A stretch of DNA of 64,000 bases. It comes from Pseudomonas parafulva. Its GTDB lineage: Bacteria > Pseudomonadota > Gammaproteobacteria > Pseudomonadales > Pseudomonadaceae. Below the pieces are notes generated by a model. The model saw nothing but the letters and a program-made list of their open reading frames with translations. It was not told the origin of the DNA and searched no databases. Of the stretch, positions 28,385 through 36,221 are shown piece after piece. Made by a program: the position numbers and the translations under genes. The DNA is taken from NCBI RefSeq assembly GCF_002021815.1, contig NZ_CP019952.1, forward strand, positions 2,573,001 through 2,637,000, given 5' to 3'. Every line of letters begins with the position of its first letter. Within the stretch, counting starts at the first letter, position 1.

Positions 28385-29763
28385 CACGACCACTCCACGT
28401 CACTGCCCTGCGCCGGCAATGGCGCCTGACACAGCAGACGCAGGTTGATGTCACGCCTGGCCAGGTGCCTCAACACGCGAATGGCCGAGGCAGGCAAGCT
28501 GGTTTCATACACGGCCCGCAGCTGTGCAACAGGCAAGCCACTGACATTGACGAGCCAAGCCTTCACGGCCTGTGGACAAGGCTCGCCGCGTAAGGCGTAG
28601 TGCAAATAGGGCAATGCCACCAGCATGTCGGTATGCCGGCACTTGAGGTAGCGCTCCAAATGCTCACCCCTGCGAGCGAAAGGTGCAAACAGCAGGCAAA
28701 TCAACTGATCGTGACTCAAACCCAGCACGCCGCCCGCCTGCGCGGCGCGGCCCCGGCCCGGTTTGTCTACCTGATTTTTGAGCGACAATGCAGGCCTGCA
28801 CCCCAGGGTTTGCTCAGCGCGGCCCTGCAATTGACGCACCTGCGCCAACGCCTCAGGCTCCACGAAAGCCCCCAATGGATAGGCATCCTCTGGCACTGCA
28901 CACGCATTGCCGAGCATCGATTCGAGTTTCTGCCCTTCAAGCAAGTCAGCCAGAAGCTCATCGATCGCCATGACTCGCAGTGGTGTACGTGCCTGCACCT
29001 CCCGGCCTGCCGGCATGGTTTCCTGGCCGCCAGCACCCTCCAGCCGCCGTGACAGTTGACTGAGGCCGTCAGCCAACGCAGCCAGGCAATGCTGCGCCTC
29101 GGGCAAGCCAATTTCGCCTGCAAGGTGCAGGATGCGCCGGAACCAGGCCAGAAAACGATGCCGCTCTCGCGCCGGTATTGCCGTGATCATCACGTCGACA
29201 GGTGTTTGGGACTGCACGGCCTCACTGAATGTGGTTGCCAGGTCCAGATAAAGCCAAGCGCCTAGCACCCCCTCGGGCCTGGTCCGTGCCAGATGCCCCA
29301 ACATCAGCATGGCAGTACTGGCCGCAGGGGCGTCGTCTCTGCTGGGCACCCAGTCTCGCGAAAAGGGTCTGACCGCCCGGCCTTGGACCATAAGCAACTC
29401 AACGCGTGGATCATCCTGCAGGAACAAGGCATTGAACGCACGCTCGTGAGCTATCAGGGTGTTGAAACTGGGAGCGGGTTGACTGATCACCAACACGCGC
29501 AACTGGAAGGTGACCGGCCCGCGTGCGGCGATGCTCAATTGCGCAGCCCGAAGCATGGCCAGTAACCTTGCACTACGGCGGTCGTTGCCATGCAGGACCA
29601 ATACACGGAATGTCCCGATATATTCAGCACCTCCGGCAGCTATTAGCAATCGCTGAATCAACAACTGCAAGGACGCACGTTGTGATTGGGACATATGATT
29701 CAACAAGCGCTCCAGCACTTGCCGATAGATATGATGCATAGCCTGATCGTGAATAGCCGTCAC
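28384..29763 (-). CDS. Unrecognised 459-aa protein coupled to the MocR-like regulator
   Basis: I do not recognise this family. The protein is soluble, Leu/Ala/Arg-rich and largely helical, with no signal peptide or transmembrane segment. The N-terminal third has alternating strands and helices (YIGTFRVLVLHGND, FQLRVLVISQPAPSF, RVELLMVQGRAV) that read like a Rossmann-like or receiver-like alpha/beta domain. The C-terminal half contains LLADLLEGQKLESMLG and CLLFAPFARRGEHLERYLKCRHTDM and is helical. The start is GTG 29763 with GAGG upstream; ATG 29739 is an alternative. Its stop overlaps the MocR start, so it is probably a functional partner, such as a sensor or co-regulator. Confidence 0.75.
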   Translation of the reverse strand: MTAIHDQAMHHIYRQVLERLLNHMSQSQRASLQLLIQRLLIAAGGAEYIGTFRVLVLHGNDRRSARLLAMLRAAQLSIAARGPVTFQLRVLVISQPAPSFNTLIAHERAFNALFLQDDPRVELLMVQGRAVRPFSRDWVPSRDDAPAASTAMLMLGHLARTRPEGVLGAWLYLDLATTFSEAVQSQTPVDVMITAIPARERHRFLAWFRRILHLAGEIGLPEAQHCLAALADGLSQLSRRLEGAGGQETMPAGREVQARTPLRVMAIDELLADLLEGQKLESMLGNACAVPEDAYPLGAFVEPEALAQVRQLQGRAEQTLGCRPALSLKNQVDKPGRGRAAQAGGVLGLSHDQLICLLFAPFARRGEHLERYLKCRHTDMLVALPYLHYALRGEPCPQAVKAWLVNVSGLPVAQLRAVYETSLPASAIRVLRHLARRDINLRLLCQAPLPAQGSDVEWS

Positions 29764-29874
29764 GATATTACCTCGTCCAGTTCATGCGGTCAGTCGATGC
29801 ACAAAGCACTTGGCATCCACCGGCCCGGGGTACTCCGAAAGGTCGTTACAGTTCACGCACAACGAAGTTCACCT

Positions 29875-29964
29875 TCACTGTCGACACACATCGGAAACCC
29901 TCACCGCATGCCCATGGCACACCGGACCTTCACGCCATTGCCCAGCCAGCTCAGCCCTGCTCAT
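29875..29964 (-). CDS. Possible 29-aa peptide with a strong ribosome-binding site
   Basis: A 30-codon frame starts at ATG 29964, 6 nt after AAGGAG, one of the best Shine-Dalgarno sequences in this part of the window. It reads MSRAELAGQW at the N-terminus, contains two cysteines and two histidines, and ends SDVCRQ. It stops 112 bp before the 459-aa gene on the same strand, so it could be a leader peptide for that operon. No homology is claimed and it could be fortuitous. Confidence 0.3.
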   Translation of the reverse strand: MSRAELAGQWREGPVCHGHAVRVSDVCRQ

Positions 29965-30242
29965 ATCACGCTCCTTGCGTAAACTGTCATTGCGCCATTA
30001 TCGATATGCAACAGAAGAATTAAAGATACAGATCAGGGGAAAAAAAGTAGTCAGCAGTGATGAAACGACAGCTTGACGTTGAAACTTAAAGACTTCAATC
30101 AAAGATAAGAGGCGAAATATTTCTGCAACTCGAGAACACTGAAACTTTATGTAGTATCAGTCTTCGTCCATTGTAGGACCTATCCTTTTATAAATTCATG
30201 CGAAGGCCCCCTGCCACGGGTCGAAGCGAGTAAACAACCAGG
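29965..30242. other. AT-rich intergenic stretch, no gene recognised
   Basis: Most of this gap between the 459-aa gene region and mexS is much more AT-rich than its surroundings, especially 29990-30210 (for example TTTTATAAATTC and GAAATATTTC). It probably holds the promoter of the minus-strand operon. No RNA gene or conserved frame was seen. Confidence 0.5.
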
Positions 30243-30288
30243 AACAGTCAGCCGTCGCCGGGGATCACGCCGGCGACGGCTGACTGTT
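30243..30288. terminator. Long perfect hairpin downstream of mexS
   Basis: A 19-bp perfect inverted repeat (30243-30261 with 30270-30288) encloses an 8-nt loop, about 90 bp beyond the mexS stop. It lacks a T tract, so it may act as a Rho-dependent end, an RNA stabiliser or a protein site instead of an intrinsic terminator. Confidence 0.6.
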
Positions 30289-30377
30289 GGGAGGAGTATG
30301 TGCGAGTAAAGCCAGATGTGGCCGGCAGCGACCTGTAGATGCCCACCCAGTGAAGCGAGCCATCAGCAAGTGGCTTG

Positions 30378-31400
30378 TCAGGCTGGCGTAAGGTCCAGTA
30401 CCACGCGCCCGCCGCAAGGGCACTGGTCCATGTACCTATGGGCGTCGACCACTTGCTCGAACGGATACACCTTGATGATCTGCGGCGTAAGCAGTTTGTC
30501 GGCCGTGAACTGGTTGATGTCGCGCAATGCCCTGTGCAAGGCCACCTGGTCCTGGCTGATGCCCAATTCAGGCTTGCCTGTGAAATTACCAATACAGTGC
30601 ACGTAGAACTGAATGTTCTTCTGGAATGCAGCACAGGCCGGGAATGGGGTCTGGTTGCCGCCTTGCAGGCCATACAGCACCAGGCTGCCACGCGGGGCCA
30701 AGACATCACCGAGCAACGACATCTGTGGCCCACCCAGGCCATCGAGCACCATGTCTACACCGCGACCTTCGGTGTACTTGCCTACCTGCATCACCAGGTC
30801 CTGCTCCTCGGTGACGATCACTTTGTCAGCGCCCAGGCCGAGCAGATAGTCACGCTGCTCGCCATCCTTGGTCGCGGCAAACACCGTCAGCCCAAGCGCC
30901 TTGCCCAGCTGCACGAACGCCGGGCCCGCGCAATGACTGGCATCGGTGACCAGTGCCGTCTGCCCACTTTTTGCACGGGCCAGATCGACGTACGCAAAAT
31001 AGGCGATCAGCAGCGGCGTATAGTGCACGCTCGCTTCGATCGGTGTCAGCACCTCGGGATAGCGGGTGATGGCTGAACGGGGCAAGACGATGACGTCACC
31101 GTACACCGGGTGATCGTTGGCACTGGTGGCCGGGAAGCTCGCGACCCTGTCACCGACCACGATGTCGTCGACCGCCTCGCCCACCGCCGTCACCACGCCG
31201 GCCATTTCATGACCTATACCGGCTGGCAGCCGTGCACGGGAGGACGCCAGGTTCTGGCGCCAGAGCGCGTCGTACCAGCTGACACCGATCGCCTCGACGC
31301 GGATTTGCACCTCACCGGCGGCGGGCATCGGCTCAGCCTGCTCCTCGCAACGGAGCACATCCGCAGCGCCGAACTTGTGGAACCGAATCATGCGGGACAT
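30378..31400 (-). CDS. mexS: MexS-type zinc-independent alcohol dehydrogenase / quinone oxidoreductase
   Basis: 340-aa medium-chain dehydrogenase/reductase. The N-terminal GroES-like domain reads GEVQIRVEAIGVSWYDALWR and GIGHEMAGVV. The Rossmann domain has DASHCAGPAFVQLGKALGLTVFAAT in place of the usual GxGxxG nucleotide loop. It lacks the structural zinc cysteine cluster. In P. aeruginosa, MexS is divergent from mexT, is induced by MexT, and its loss triggers MexEF-OprN pump expression through an electrophile signal. Here it is divergent from mexT with 204 bp between them. Confidence 0.88.
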   Translation of the reverse strand: MSRMIRFHKFGAADVLRCEEQAEPMPAAGEVQIRVEAIGVSWYDALWRQNLASSRARLPAGIGHEMAGVVTAVGEAVDDIVVGDRVASFPATSANDHPVYGDVIVLPRSAITRYPEVLTPIEASVHYTPLLIAYFAYVDLARAKSGQTALVTDASHCAGPAFVQLGKALGLTVFAATKDGEQRDYLLGLGADKVIVTEEQDLVMQVGKYTEGRGVDMVLDGLGGPQMSLLGDVLAPRGSLVLYGLQGGNQTPFPACAAFQKNIQFYVHCIGNFTGKPELGISQDQVALHRALRDINQFTADKLLTPQIIKVYPFEQVVDAHRYMDQCPCGGRVVLDLTPA

Positions 31401-31604
31401 CGCCTACCTCGCCTCGTGAAACATCAATTACCACTGACTCTATCCGGGCTTTACCCATCAGACCAGCCGCGGTCATTAATAGTCGACATGCCTGTCATCG
31501 ATTGGGCCCTGCATTTTCCCTGCAATTGGCCCCCTGGATGGGTGCAGGTTACCAGCCTTTGGCCTTAATATTCACCCCTGCTCCTTTTCTGGCGAAGCGC
31601 CCCG
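31401..31604. promoter_or_regulatory. mexS-mexT divergent promoter region
   Basis: This 204-bp region separates the divergent pair. A GTCGAC core at 31482-31487 and an ATCGAT at about 31497-31502 are arranged roughly like the nod-box-type MexT targets, but an exact match to the published MexT consensus spacing was not found. Treat it as a candidate operator region only. Confidence 0.4.
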
Positions 31605-32519
31605 ATGAATCGAAACGACTTGCGTCGCGTAGACCTCAACCTGCTGATCGTGTTCGAAACGCTCATGCACGAGCGAAGCGTGACCCGTGCAGCGGAAAAG
31701 CTGTTCCTCGGCCAGCCCGCCATCAGTGCCGCCCTGTCGCGCCTGCGCAACCTGTTCGATGATCCGCTTTTCGTGCGCACCGGGCGCAGCATGGAGCCTT
31801 CGGCCCGCGCCAACGAAATCTTCGCCCTGCTCTCGCCCGCGCTGGATTCGATTTCCACGGCCGTCAGCCGAGCGGCCGAGTTCGACCCGGCCACCAGCAA
31901 CGCCGTGTTTCGCATCGGCCTGTCGGACGATGCCGAATTCGGCCTGCTGCCCCAGTTGCTCAAGCGCGTACGCGCCGAAGCGCCAGGTATCGTGCTGGTG
32001 ATACGGCGCGTCAATTACCTGCTGATGCCCACCTTGCTGGCCTCCGGTGAAATTTCGGTCGGCGTCAGCTACACCAGCGAACTGCCCGCCAATGCCAAAC
32101 GCAAGGTGCTGCGCCGCAGCCGGCCGAAGCTGCTGCGGGCCGACAGCGTACCGGGCAGCATCAGCCTCGATGATTTTTGCGCAAGGCCCCATGCCCTAGT
32201 GTCGTTCGCCGGGGACCTGTCGGGCTTCATCGACGAAGCCCTGCAGGCGCTTGGACGCAAGCGCCACGTGGTCCTGGCCGTGCCGCAGTTCAATGGCCTG
32301 GGCAGCCTGCTGGCCGGCACCGACATCGTGGCCACCGTGCCCGATTACACGGCCGATGCCCTGACAGCGGCCGGTGGGTTGCGGGCTGAAGAGCTGCCGC
32401 TGGAGGTGCGCAGTTTTGAATTGCACATGGCCTGGCGCGGGGCGCAGGACAATGATCCGGCGGAGCGGTGGTTGAGGTCTAGGATTCAGATGTTTTTTGG
32501 GGATCCTGAGAGTCTTTAA
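31605..32519 (+). CDS. mexT: LysR-family regulator MexT
   Basis: 304 aa and nearly colinear with P. aeruginosa MexT from the first residues (NRNDLRRVDLNLLIVFETLM) through the HTH (SVTRAAEKLFLGQPAISAAL) to the C-terminus (MAWRGAQDNDPAERWLRSRI). It activates the mexEF-oprN multidrug efflux operon and mexS in response to electrophilic or disulfide stress. No insertion or frameshift is seen, so it appears intact. The pump genes are not in this window. Confidence 0.93.
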   Translation: MNRNDLRRVDLNLLIVFETLMHERSVTRAAEKLFLGQPAISAALSRLRNLFDDPLFVRTGRSMEPSARANEIFALLSPALDSISTAVSRAAEFDPATSNAVFRIGLSDDAEFGLLPQLLKRVRAEAPGIVLVIRRVNYLLMPTLLASGEISVGVSYTSELPANAKRKVLRRSRPKLLRADSVPGSISLDDFCARPHALVSFAGDLSGFIDEALQALGRKRHVVLAVPQFNGLGSLLAGTDIVATVPDYTADALTAAGGLRAEELPLEVRSFELHMAWRGAQDNDPAERWLRSRIQMFFGDPESL

Positions 32520-32790
32520 AGGCTTCGGGCATGCTTGTTGGCTGATCATTTCTGGCTTTTTCCGGCTTCGACTAGCCACTGACTTCCAGTTAATTGCTCA
32601 ACATTGGGCATATAAGGGCACGCTTTGTATAGTTTGCTAAGGATGCTTCCAGTCAACGGTCCAACTGTAAGGGGCCGGCGACCACACCTTTACGACTCCA
32701 CCGCCGAAGGCAATGGTATAAATCATGTTGCGGCACTATTGAGCGTCCTCCCCCCGTATGCTTGAACAGCAGAAAACCAGGATTGACCTT

Positions 32791-32808
32791 GTAAGGATTA
32801 TTCCTTAC
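32791..32808 (+). promoter_or_regulatory. Palindromic operator candidate of the prlF-yhaV module
   Basis: GTAAGGA-N4-TCCTTAC is a perfect 7+7 palindrome just after a TTGACC (-35-like) and 31 bp upstream of the antitoxin start. PrlF-type antitoxins carry an AbrB/MazE DNA-binding fold and autoregulate, so this is the most likely operator. The rest of the 319-bp gap upstream (from 32520) shows no gene. Confidence 0.5.
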
Positions 32809-32838
32809 CCCTCAATCAATACATCCGGGAGAACACTC

Positions 32839-33198
32839 ATGCCTGCTATTCACGAAATCGCAACGCTGACCTCGAAGGGACAGATCACACTGCCCAAATC
32901 CGTTCGCCAGCTTTTGGGCATTGACACTGTTGGCAAGATTGCATTCGATGTACGCGACGGTGAAATCGTGGTCAGCCGCGTAAAAACCACCCACGAAGAC
33001 CCTGCCATCGCTGCGTTTCTCGGTTTGCTGGATGCTGATATTCGAAGCGGCCGCCACCTCACTACCCTGCCGGAAGACTTGGCGCAAACCATGCTCGCCA
33101 ACGCAAACCACTCCGTTAACCTGGACGAAGAGATCGACGGTGAGGTCGCAATCTGTTGCTGCGACATGGCTGGACACTGTTGTTCCATGAAGGTGTGA
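32839..33198 (+). CDS. prlF: PrlF-family antitoxin (AbrB/SpoVT domain)
   Basis: 119 aa. The N-terminal swapped-hairpin AbrB domain is clear (EIATLTSKGQITLPKSVRQLLGI...GKIAFDVRDGEIVVSRV), followed by the PrlF-type tail HEDPAIAAFLGLLDADIRSG and VNLDEEIDGEV. E. coli PrlF ends near this last motif. Here the frame continues for about 16 more residues with four cysteines (AICCCDMAGHCC), overlapping the toxin gene by 43 bp. The start has GGGAG 7 nt upstream. It should neutralise YhaV and repress its own promoter. Confidence 0.88.
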   Translation: MPAIHEIATLTSKGQITLPKSVRQLLGIDTVGKIAFDVRDGEIVVSRVKTTHEDPAIAAFLGLLDADIRSGRHLTTLPEDLAQTMLANANHSVNLDEEIDGEVAICCCDMAGHCCSMKV

Positions 33199-33617
33199 CT
33201 CTACAGCTACGCAAATTGCAAGAAGCCGCCGCCCGGGCCGAGCAGAACGACCCGCAAGATTTTGAAAGTAACGCCAACATGAAGCTGTTTCGGGCATTGA
33301 GCCATCTGATCATGGAGGCTGTGCCTGCCGACCCAGGCCGTGATGATTTCCGCAAAGGCAACACGCTGGGCACCGTCTACCGACATTGGCGCCGTGCAAA
33401 AATCGGCAGGCGCTTTCGGCTGCTCTTTCGCTACGACTCAAGGTCCAAGGTCATCGTCTATGCATGGGTCAACGACGAAAACACTCTACGTTCCGCAGGT
33501 AGCAAATTCGATCCCTACGCCGTATCCGAGAAGATGCTGGGCCGCGGCAACCCTCCTGATGACTGGGATGCGCTGACTGCTGCGACGCGTAGCGACTGGA
33601 ACGAGCCCAAAGCATAA
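33156..33617 (+). CDS. yhaV: YhaV-family mRNA-cleaving toxin
   Basis: 153 aa of RelE-superfamily type. Conserved stretches HGWTLLFHEGVTLQLRKL, DPQDFESNANMKLFRALSHLI, IGRRFRLLFRYDSRSKVIVYAWVNDENTLR and GRGNPPDDWDAL match YhaV. It is a ribosome-dependent endoribonuclease in E. coli. The first usable start is TTG at 33156 (CTG 33153 in frame; a stop lies at 33141), inside the antitoxin gene. The weak start and overlap suggest translational coupling that keeps toxin below antitoxin. Confidence 0.88.
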   Translation: MLRHGWTLLFHEGVTLQLRKLQEAAARAEQNDPQDFESNANMKLFRALSHLIMEAVPADPGRDDFRKGNTLGTVYRHWRRAKIGRRFRLLFRYDSRSKVIVYAWVNDENTLRSAGSKFDPYAVSEKMLGRGNPPDDWDALTAATRSDWNEPKA

Positions 33618-33710
33618 ATTGTCAAAACCACGCTACTGGCTTTCCATTTCCTGACTCTACCCACTACTCACGGACACCTGCCGGCCTGCCAAGGCCTTGA
33701 TGCGTAGGGA

Positions 33711-34105
33711 CTACAGTTCCTTGAAACGGTGGCGCGGCTTTCCGGGCACTGGCAACCGGATGCTGTAGATATTGCCCGCCGCCGGATAGTCCGTGTGCTC
33801 GGCCGCCGACATGCCGAATTTGGCGGTGGTAATGAACAGGGTACGCATATCCGGTCCGCCAAAGCAGCAACTGGTGGGCCGTGGCACCGGCACCGGCAAG
33901 GTCTGCAACAGCATCCCATGGCGGTCGTACTGCAGCAGGCAGCCTCCGTTGAATTGGCAAACCCACAGGTTATCCTCTACGTCCAACGCCAGGCCGTCCG
34001 GTCGGCCCAGTTGCTCCGGCGTCCGAGCGAACACCGATATCTGTTGCAGGTAATTGCCGTTCGCCGGGTAAGAAGCGCCGTAAAGCGTGCGTGCCTGAGT
34101 CGATT
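33711..34105 (-). pseudogene. SMP-30/gluconolactonase-like gene, 5' half deleted
   Basis: The C-terminal part of an SMP-30 beta-propeller is readable: RTLYGASYPANG, FARTPEQLGRPDGLALD, VPRPTSCCFGGPDMRTLFITTA. Full-length relatives have about 290 residues; here about 125 remain, and no start codon or signal lies at the homology edge. The homology stops near 34105, at the point where a LysR remnant begins on the other strand. Confidence 0.75.
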
Positions 34106-34312
34106 GCCAATTCGATCATGCGCGACAAGGTAGTGTTGCGCCGTCTCTACCCCGTGACCACCTCCCCCAACCCGGCCATCGGCCTGTACATGAGTTGGAA
34201 CACCCACAGAGAATCACCGTTGATAGACAGCTTCACTTCCATGCTCCACTTGAACGTCGCTCCTCAGGTCGAGGGGATGCTGGAACCAAGCCGCAAGAGA
34301 CTATCCGGTTGA
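34088..34312 (+). pseudogene. LysR-family regulator, C-terminal remnant
   Basis: The frame reads VPESIANSIMRDKVVLRRLYPV, then IGLYMSWNTHRESPLIDSFTSML and a stop. This resembles the end of a LysR effector-binding domain (PES after the usual G-hydrophobic run, then RL..PV and the final helix). The DNA-binding domain and most of the effector domain are missing. Together with the truncated SMP-30 gene it marks a deletion that removed the divergent promoter and both 5' ends. Confidence 0.55.
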
Positions 34313-34385
34313 TATTCGCGGATAGGTCGTCCAGTGAATGGCATCTACCGACCGTTACCTGCTATCAGCCAACCCTGCACACCGC

Positions 34386-34571
34386 TCAACCCTTCCCTTT
34401 CTTCTTGATCTTCTTCAAGCGAGCAGCTGCTCTCTCGACCGTCGCCTTCTTCTCAGAGCGCTTCATGTTTCGCCAGCCTTTAATCTCCTCCTTGCTGCGC
34501 CCGCAGCCCGTGCACACTTCATGCTTGAGCTTGCAGCTCGACACGCAAGGGCTTTCAATCTCTTTGGCCAT
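34386..34571 (-). CDS. DUF1289 small cysteine-rich protein
   Basis: 61 aa. The DUF1289 core SPCVSSCKLKHEVCTGCGRSK has four conserved cysteines spaced like a small metal-binding site, followed by EEIKGWRNM and a Lys-rich tail (RLKKIKKKGKG). The ATG at 34571 is chosen because the domain begins just after it. Function of the family is unknown; a zinc or iron-sulfur site is an inference from the cysteines. Confidence 0.88.
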   Translation of the reverse strand: MAKEIESPCVSSCKLKHEVCTGCGRSKEEIKGWRNMKRSEKKATVERAAARLKKIKKKGKG

Positions 34572-34671
34572 TGAAGAGTTCCTGATGATTGGCTGCACAC
34601 GTCTGCGCGAGGGCGCGGTTCGCCAGATAGCGGTTGGACATCCAAAGCTCGCACATGATCGCATGCTCCAG

Positions 34672-35997
34672 TCACTGCCCCGCATCCCCCTCGCTGACGG
34701 TACGACCAAAGCCCTTGCCCGCCAGCCAGTGCAACACCGCACCCAATCCCAACAGCGCTCCCGCCCTCAGCCAGTTCTCGAAGGGCTGCTGACCCAGGAC
34801 CAGCAGGCACGACAGGATACCCAACACAGGCACCACCGGATGCACCGAGAAATGCTCGGCATCGACCTTGTCCTTCTTTAGCACCAACACCGCCACGTTC
34901 GTGCTCAAAAAAACGAACAACAGCAAAAGCACGACTGTTTCAGCCAGCACTTCCAGCGAGCCAGTAAAGGTCAGGACGATGGCCAGCAGCGTGGTCGCGG
35001 CTATCGCATAACCCGGGGTACCGCGGTTGGGTAGCACCTGGCCCAGCATGCGCGGCAGCATGCCATCGCGGGCCATGCCCCAGGTCAGACGGCTGGCCAT
35101 GATCATGGTCAACATGGCGCCGTTGGCCACCGCCACCAGGGCGATGATGGCGAATACGCCGTGGGGCAGCCCAAGTTCTGCGTTGTGCACGATGTCCATC
35201 AAGGGCGTCTTGGCGTCGATCAGTGCTTGCACTGGCATCACCAACGCAGCGCCGGCGCCGACAGCCAGGTAAACCAGCCCGGCCACCAGCAAGGCCGCGA
35301 ACAGCGCGCGCGGGTACGTCCGGCGTACGTCCTTGATCTCCTCGGCCAGGTTGGCGGAAGTCTCGAACCCCACGTACGAGTAGAACGCCAGCAAGGCGCC
35401 GCCCAGTATCGCAGTTGCCGGGCCCTGATCACCGAAGTCCAACAAGCGGGCAGGCTCGGCCTGCCCTTGGCCGCTCAACACCGCCACCGCGATGATCACC
35501 AGCACCAGGCCGCTGAGTTCGATCAGGGTCATGACCAGATTGGCGCTTAGCGACTCCTTGATACCCCGGGCGTTGAGCATGGCCATCAGCACCAGAAACA
35601 GGGGCGCCAGCACCGCCGAAGGCCAGTCGATGAACACGCGCAGGTATTCCCCTGCAAACGCCAACGCCAGCCCGGCAGCACTGGTGATGCCTGCCGCCAA
35701 CATGGCGAACCCCACCAAGAAAGCCAGCAAGGGCGAGCCGAACGCACGCCGTGCAAACACGGCCGCACCGCCGGCCCGGGGGTATTTGCTGACCAGTTCG
35801 GCGTAGGACGCCGCCGTCAACAGGGCGAAGAACAGTGCCAGGGCCAGCGGGGCCCAGATGGCGCCACCGGCCCGGTCGGCGATGGCGCCGGCCAGCGCGT
35901 ATACGCCAGCGCCCAATACGTCCCCGAGGATGAAGAACACCAGCAACGGTAGGGTGATCACGCGTTTGAGTGAGGCAGTTGCGTCGCTGGTCATCAT
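34672..35997 (-). CDS. APC-superfamily amino acid permease
   Basis: 441 aa with about twelve membrane helices. The first helix carries the APC substrate-site motif LGDVLGAGVYALAG, and helix 6 reads ILGGALLAFYSYVGFETSANLAEEIKD, a signature of the cationic-amino-acid/YfnA-type branch. Later helices include GVFAIIALVAVANGAMLTMIMASRLTWGMARDGMLP. It probably imports an amino acid by proton symport; the substrate is not determined. The start uses the first of two close ATGs (35997); 35994 is equally possible. Confidence 0.9.
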   Translation of the reverse strand: MMTSDATASLKRVITLPLLVFFILGDVLGAGVYALAGAIADRAGGAIWAPLALALFFALLTAASYAELVSKYPRAGGAAVFARRAFGSPLLAFLVGFAMLAAGITSAAGLALAFAGEYLRVFIDWPSAVLAPLFLVLMAMLNARGIKESLSANLVMTLIELSGLVLVIIAVAVLSGQGQAEPARLLDFGDQGPATAILGGALLAFYSYVGFETSANLAEEIKDVRRTYPRALFAALLVAGLVYLAVGAGAALVMPVQALIDAKTPLMDIVHNAELGLPHGVFAIIALVAVANGAMLTMIMASRLTWGMARDGMLPRMLGQVLPNRGTPGYAIAATTLLAIVLTFTGSLEVLAETVVLLLLFVFLSTNVAVLVLKKDKVDAEHFSVHPVVPVLGILSCLLVLGQQPFENWLRAGALLGLGAVLHWLAGKGFGRTVSEGDAGQ

Positions 35998-36221
35998 GGC
36001 GCTCCATTCGTCCGGGCAATGGCGCTGTGACTGAGCACCTGCGCGCAAGGTTCAGTGCCCTTGCCCAAAGGGCGCGCCAACCCCACCGTCCCATGGACTT
36101 AAGTTCCCTGACCTGCGCTGCCATTCGTCGACTAATCGAACATTGCAAAAAACCTTGCTAGCACGGGTTTCCTCTCACAGGTGATAGCCGAAACATCTGC
36201 CAACAAATACGGGACGCTCAC

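Noticed and set aside
31482..31502. Exact MexT operator
   Set aside because: GTCGAC and ATCGAT cores are present, but the flanking bases do not fit the published spacing, so only a candidate region is reported.
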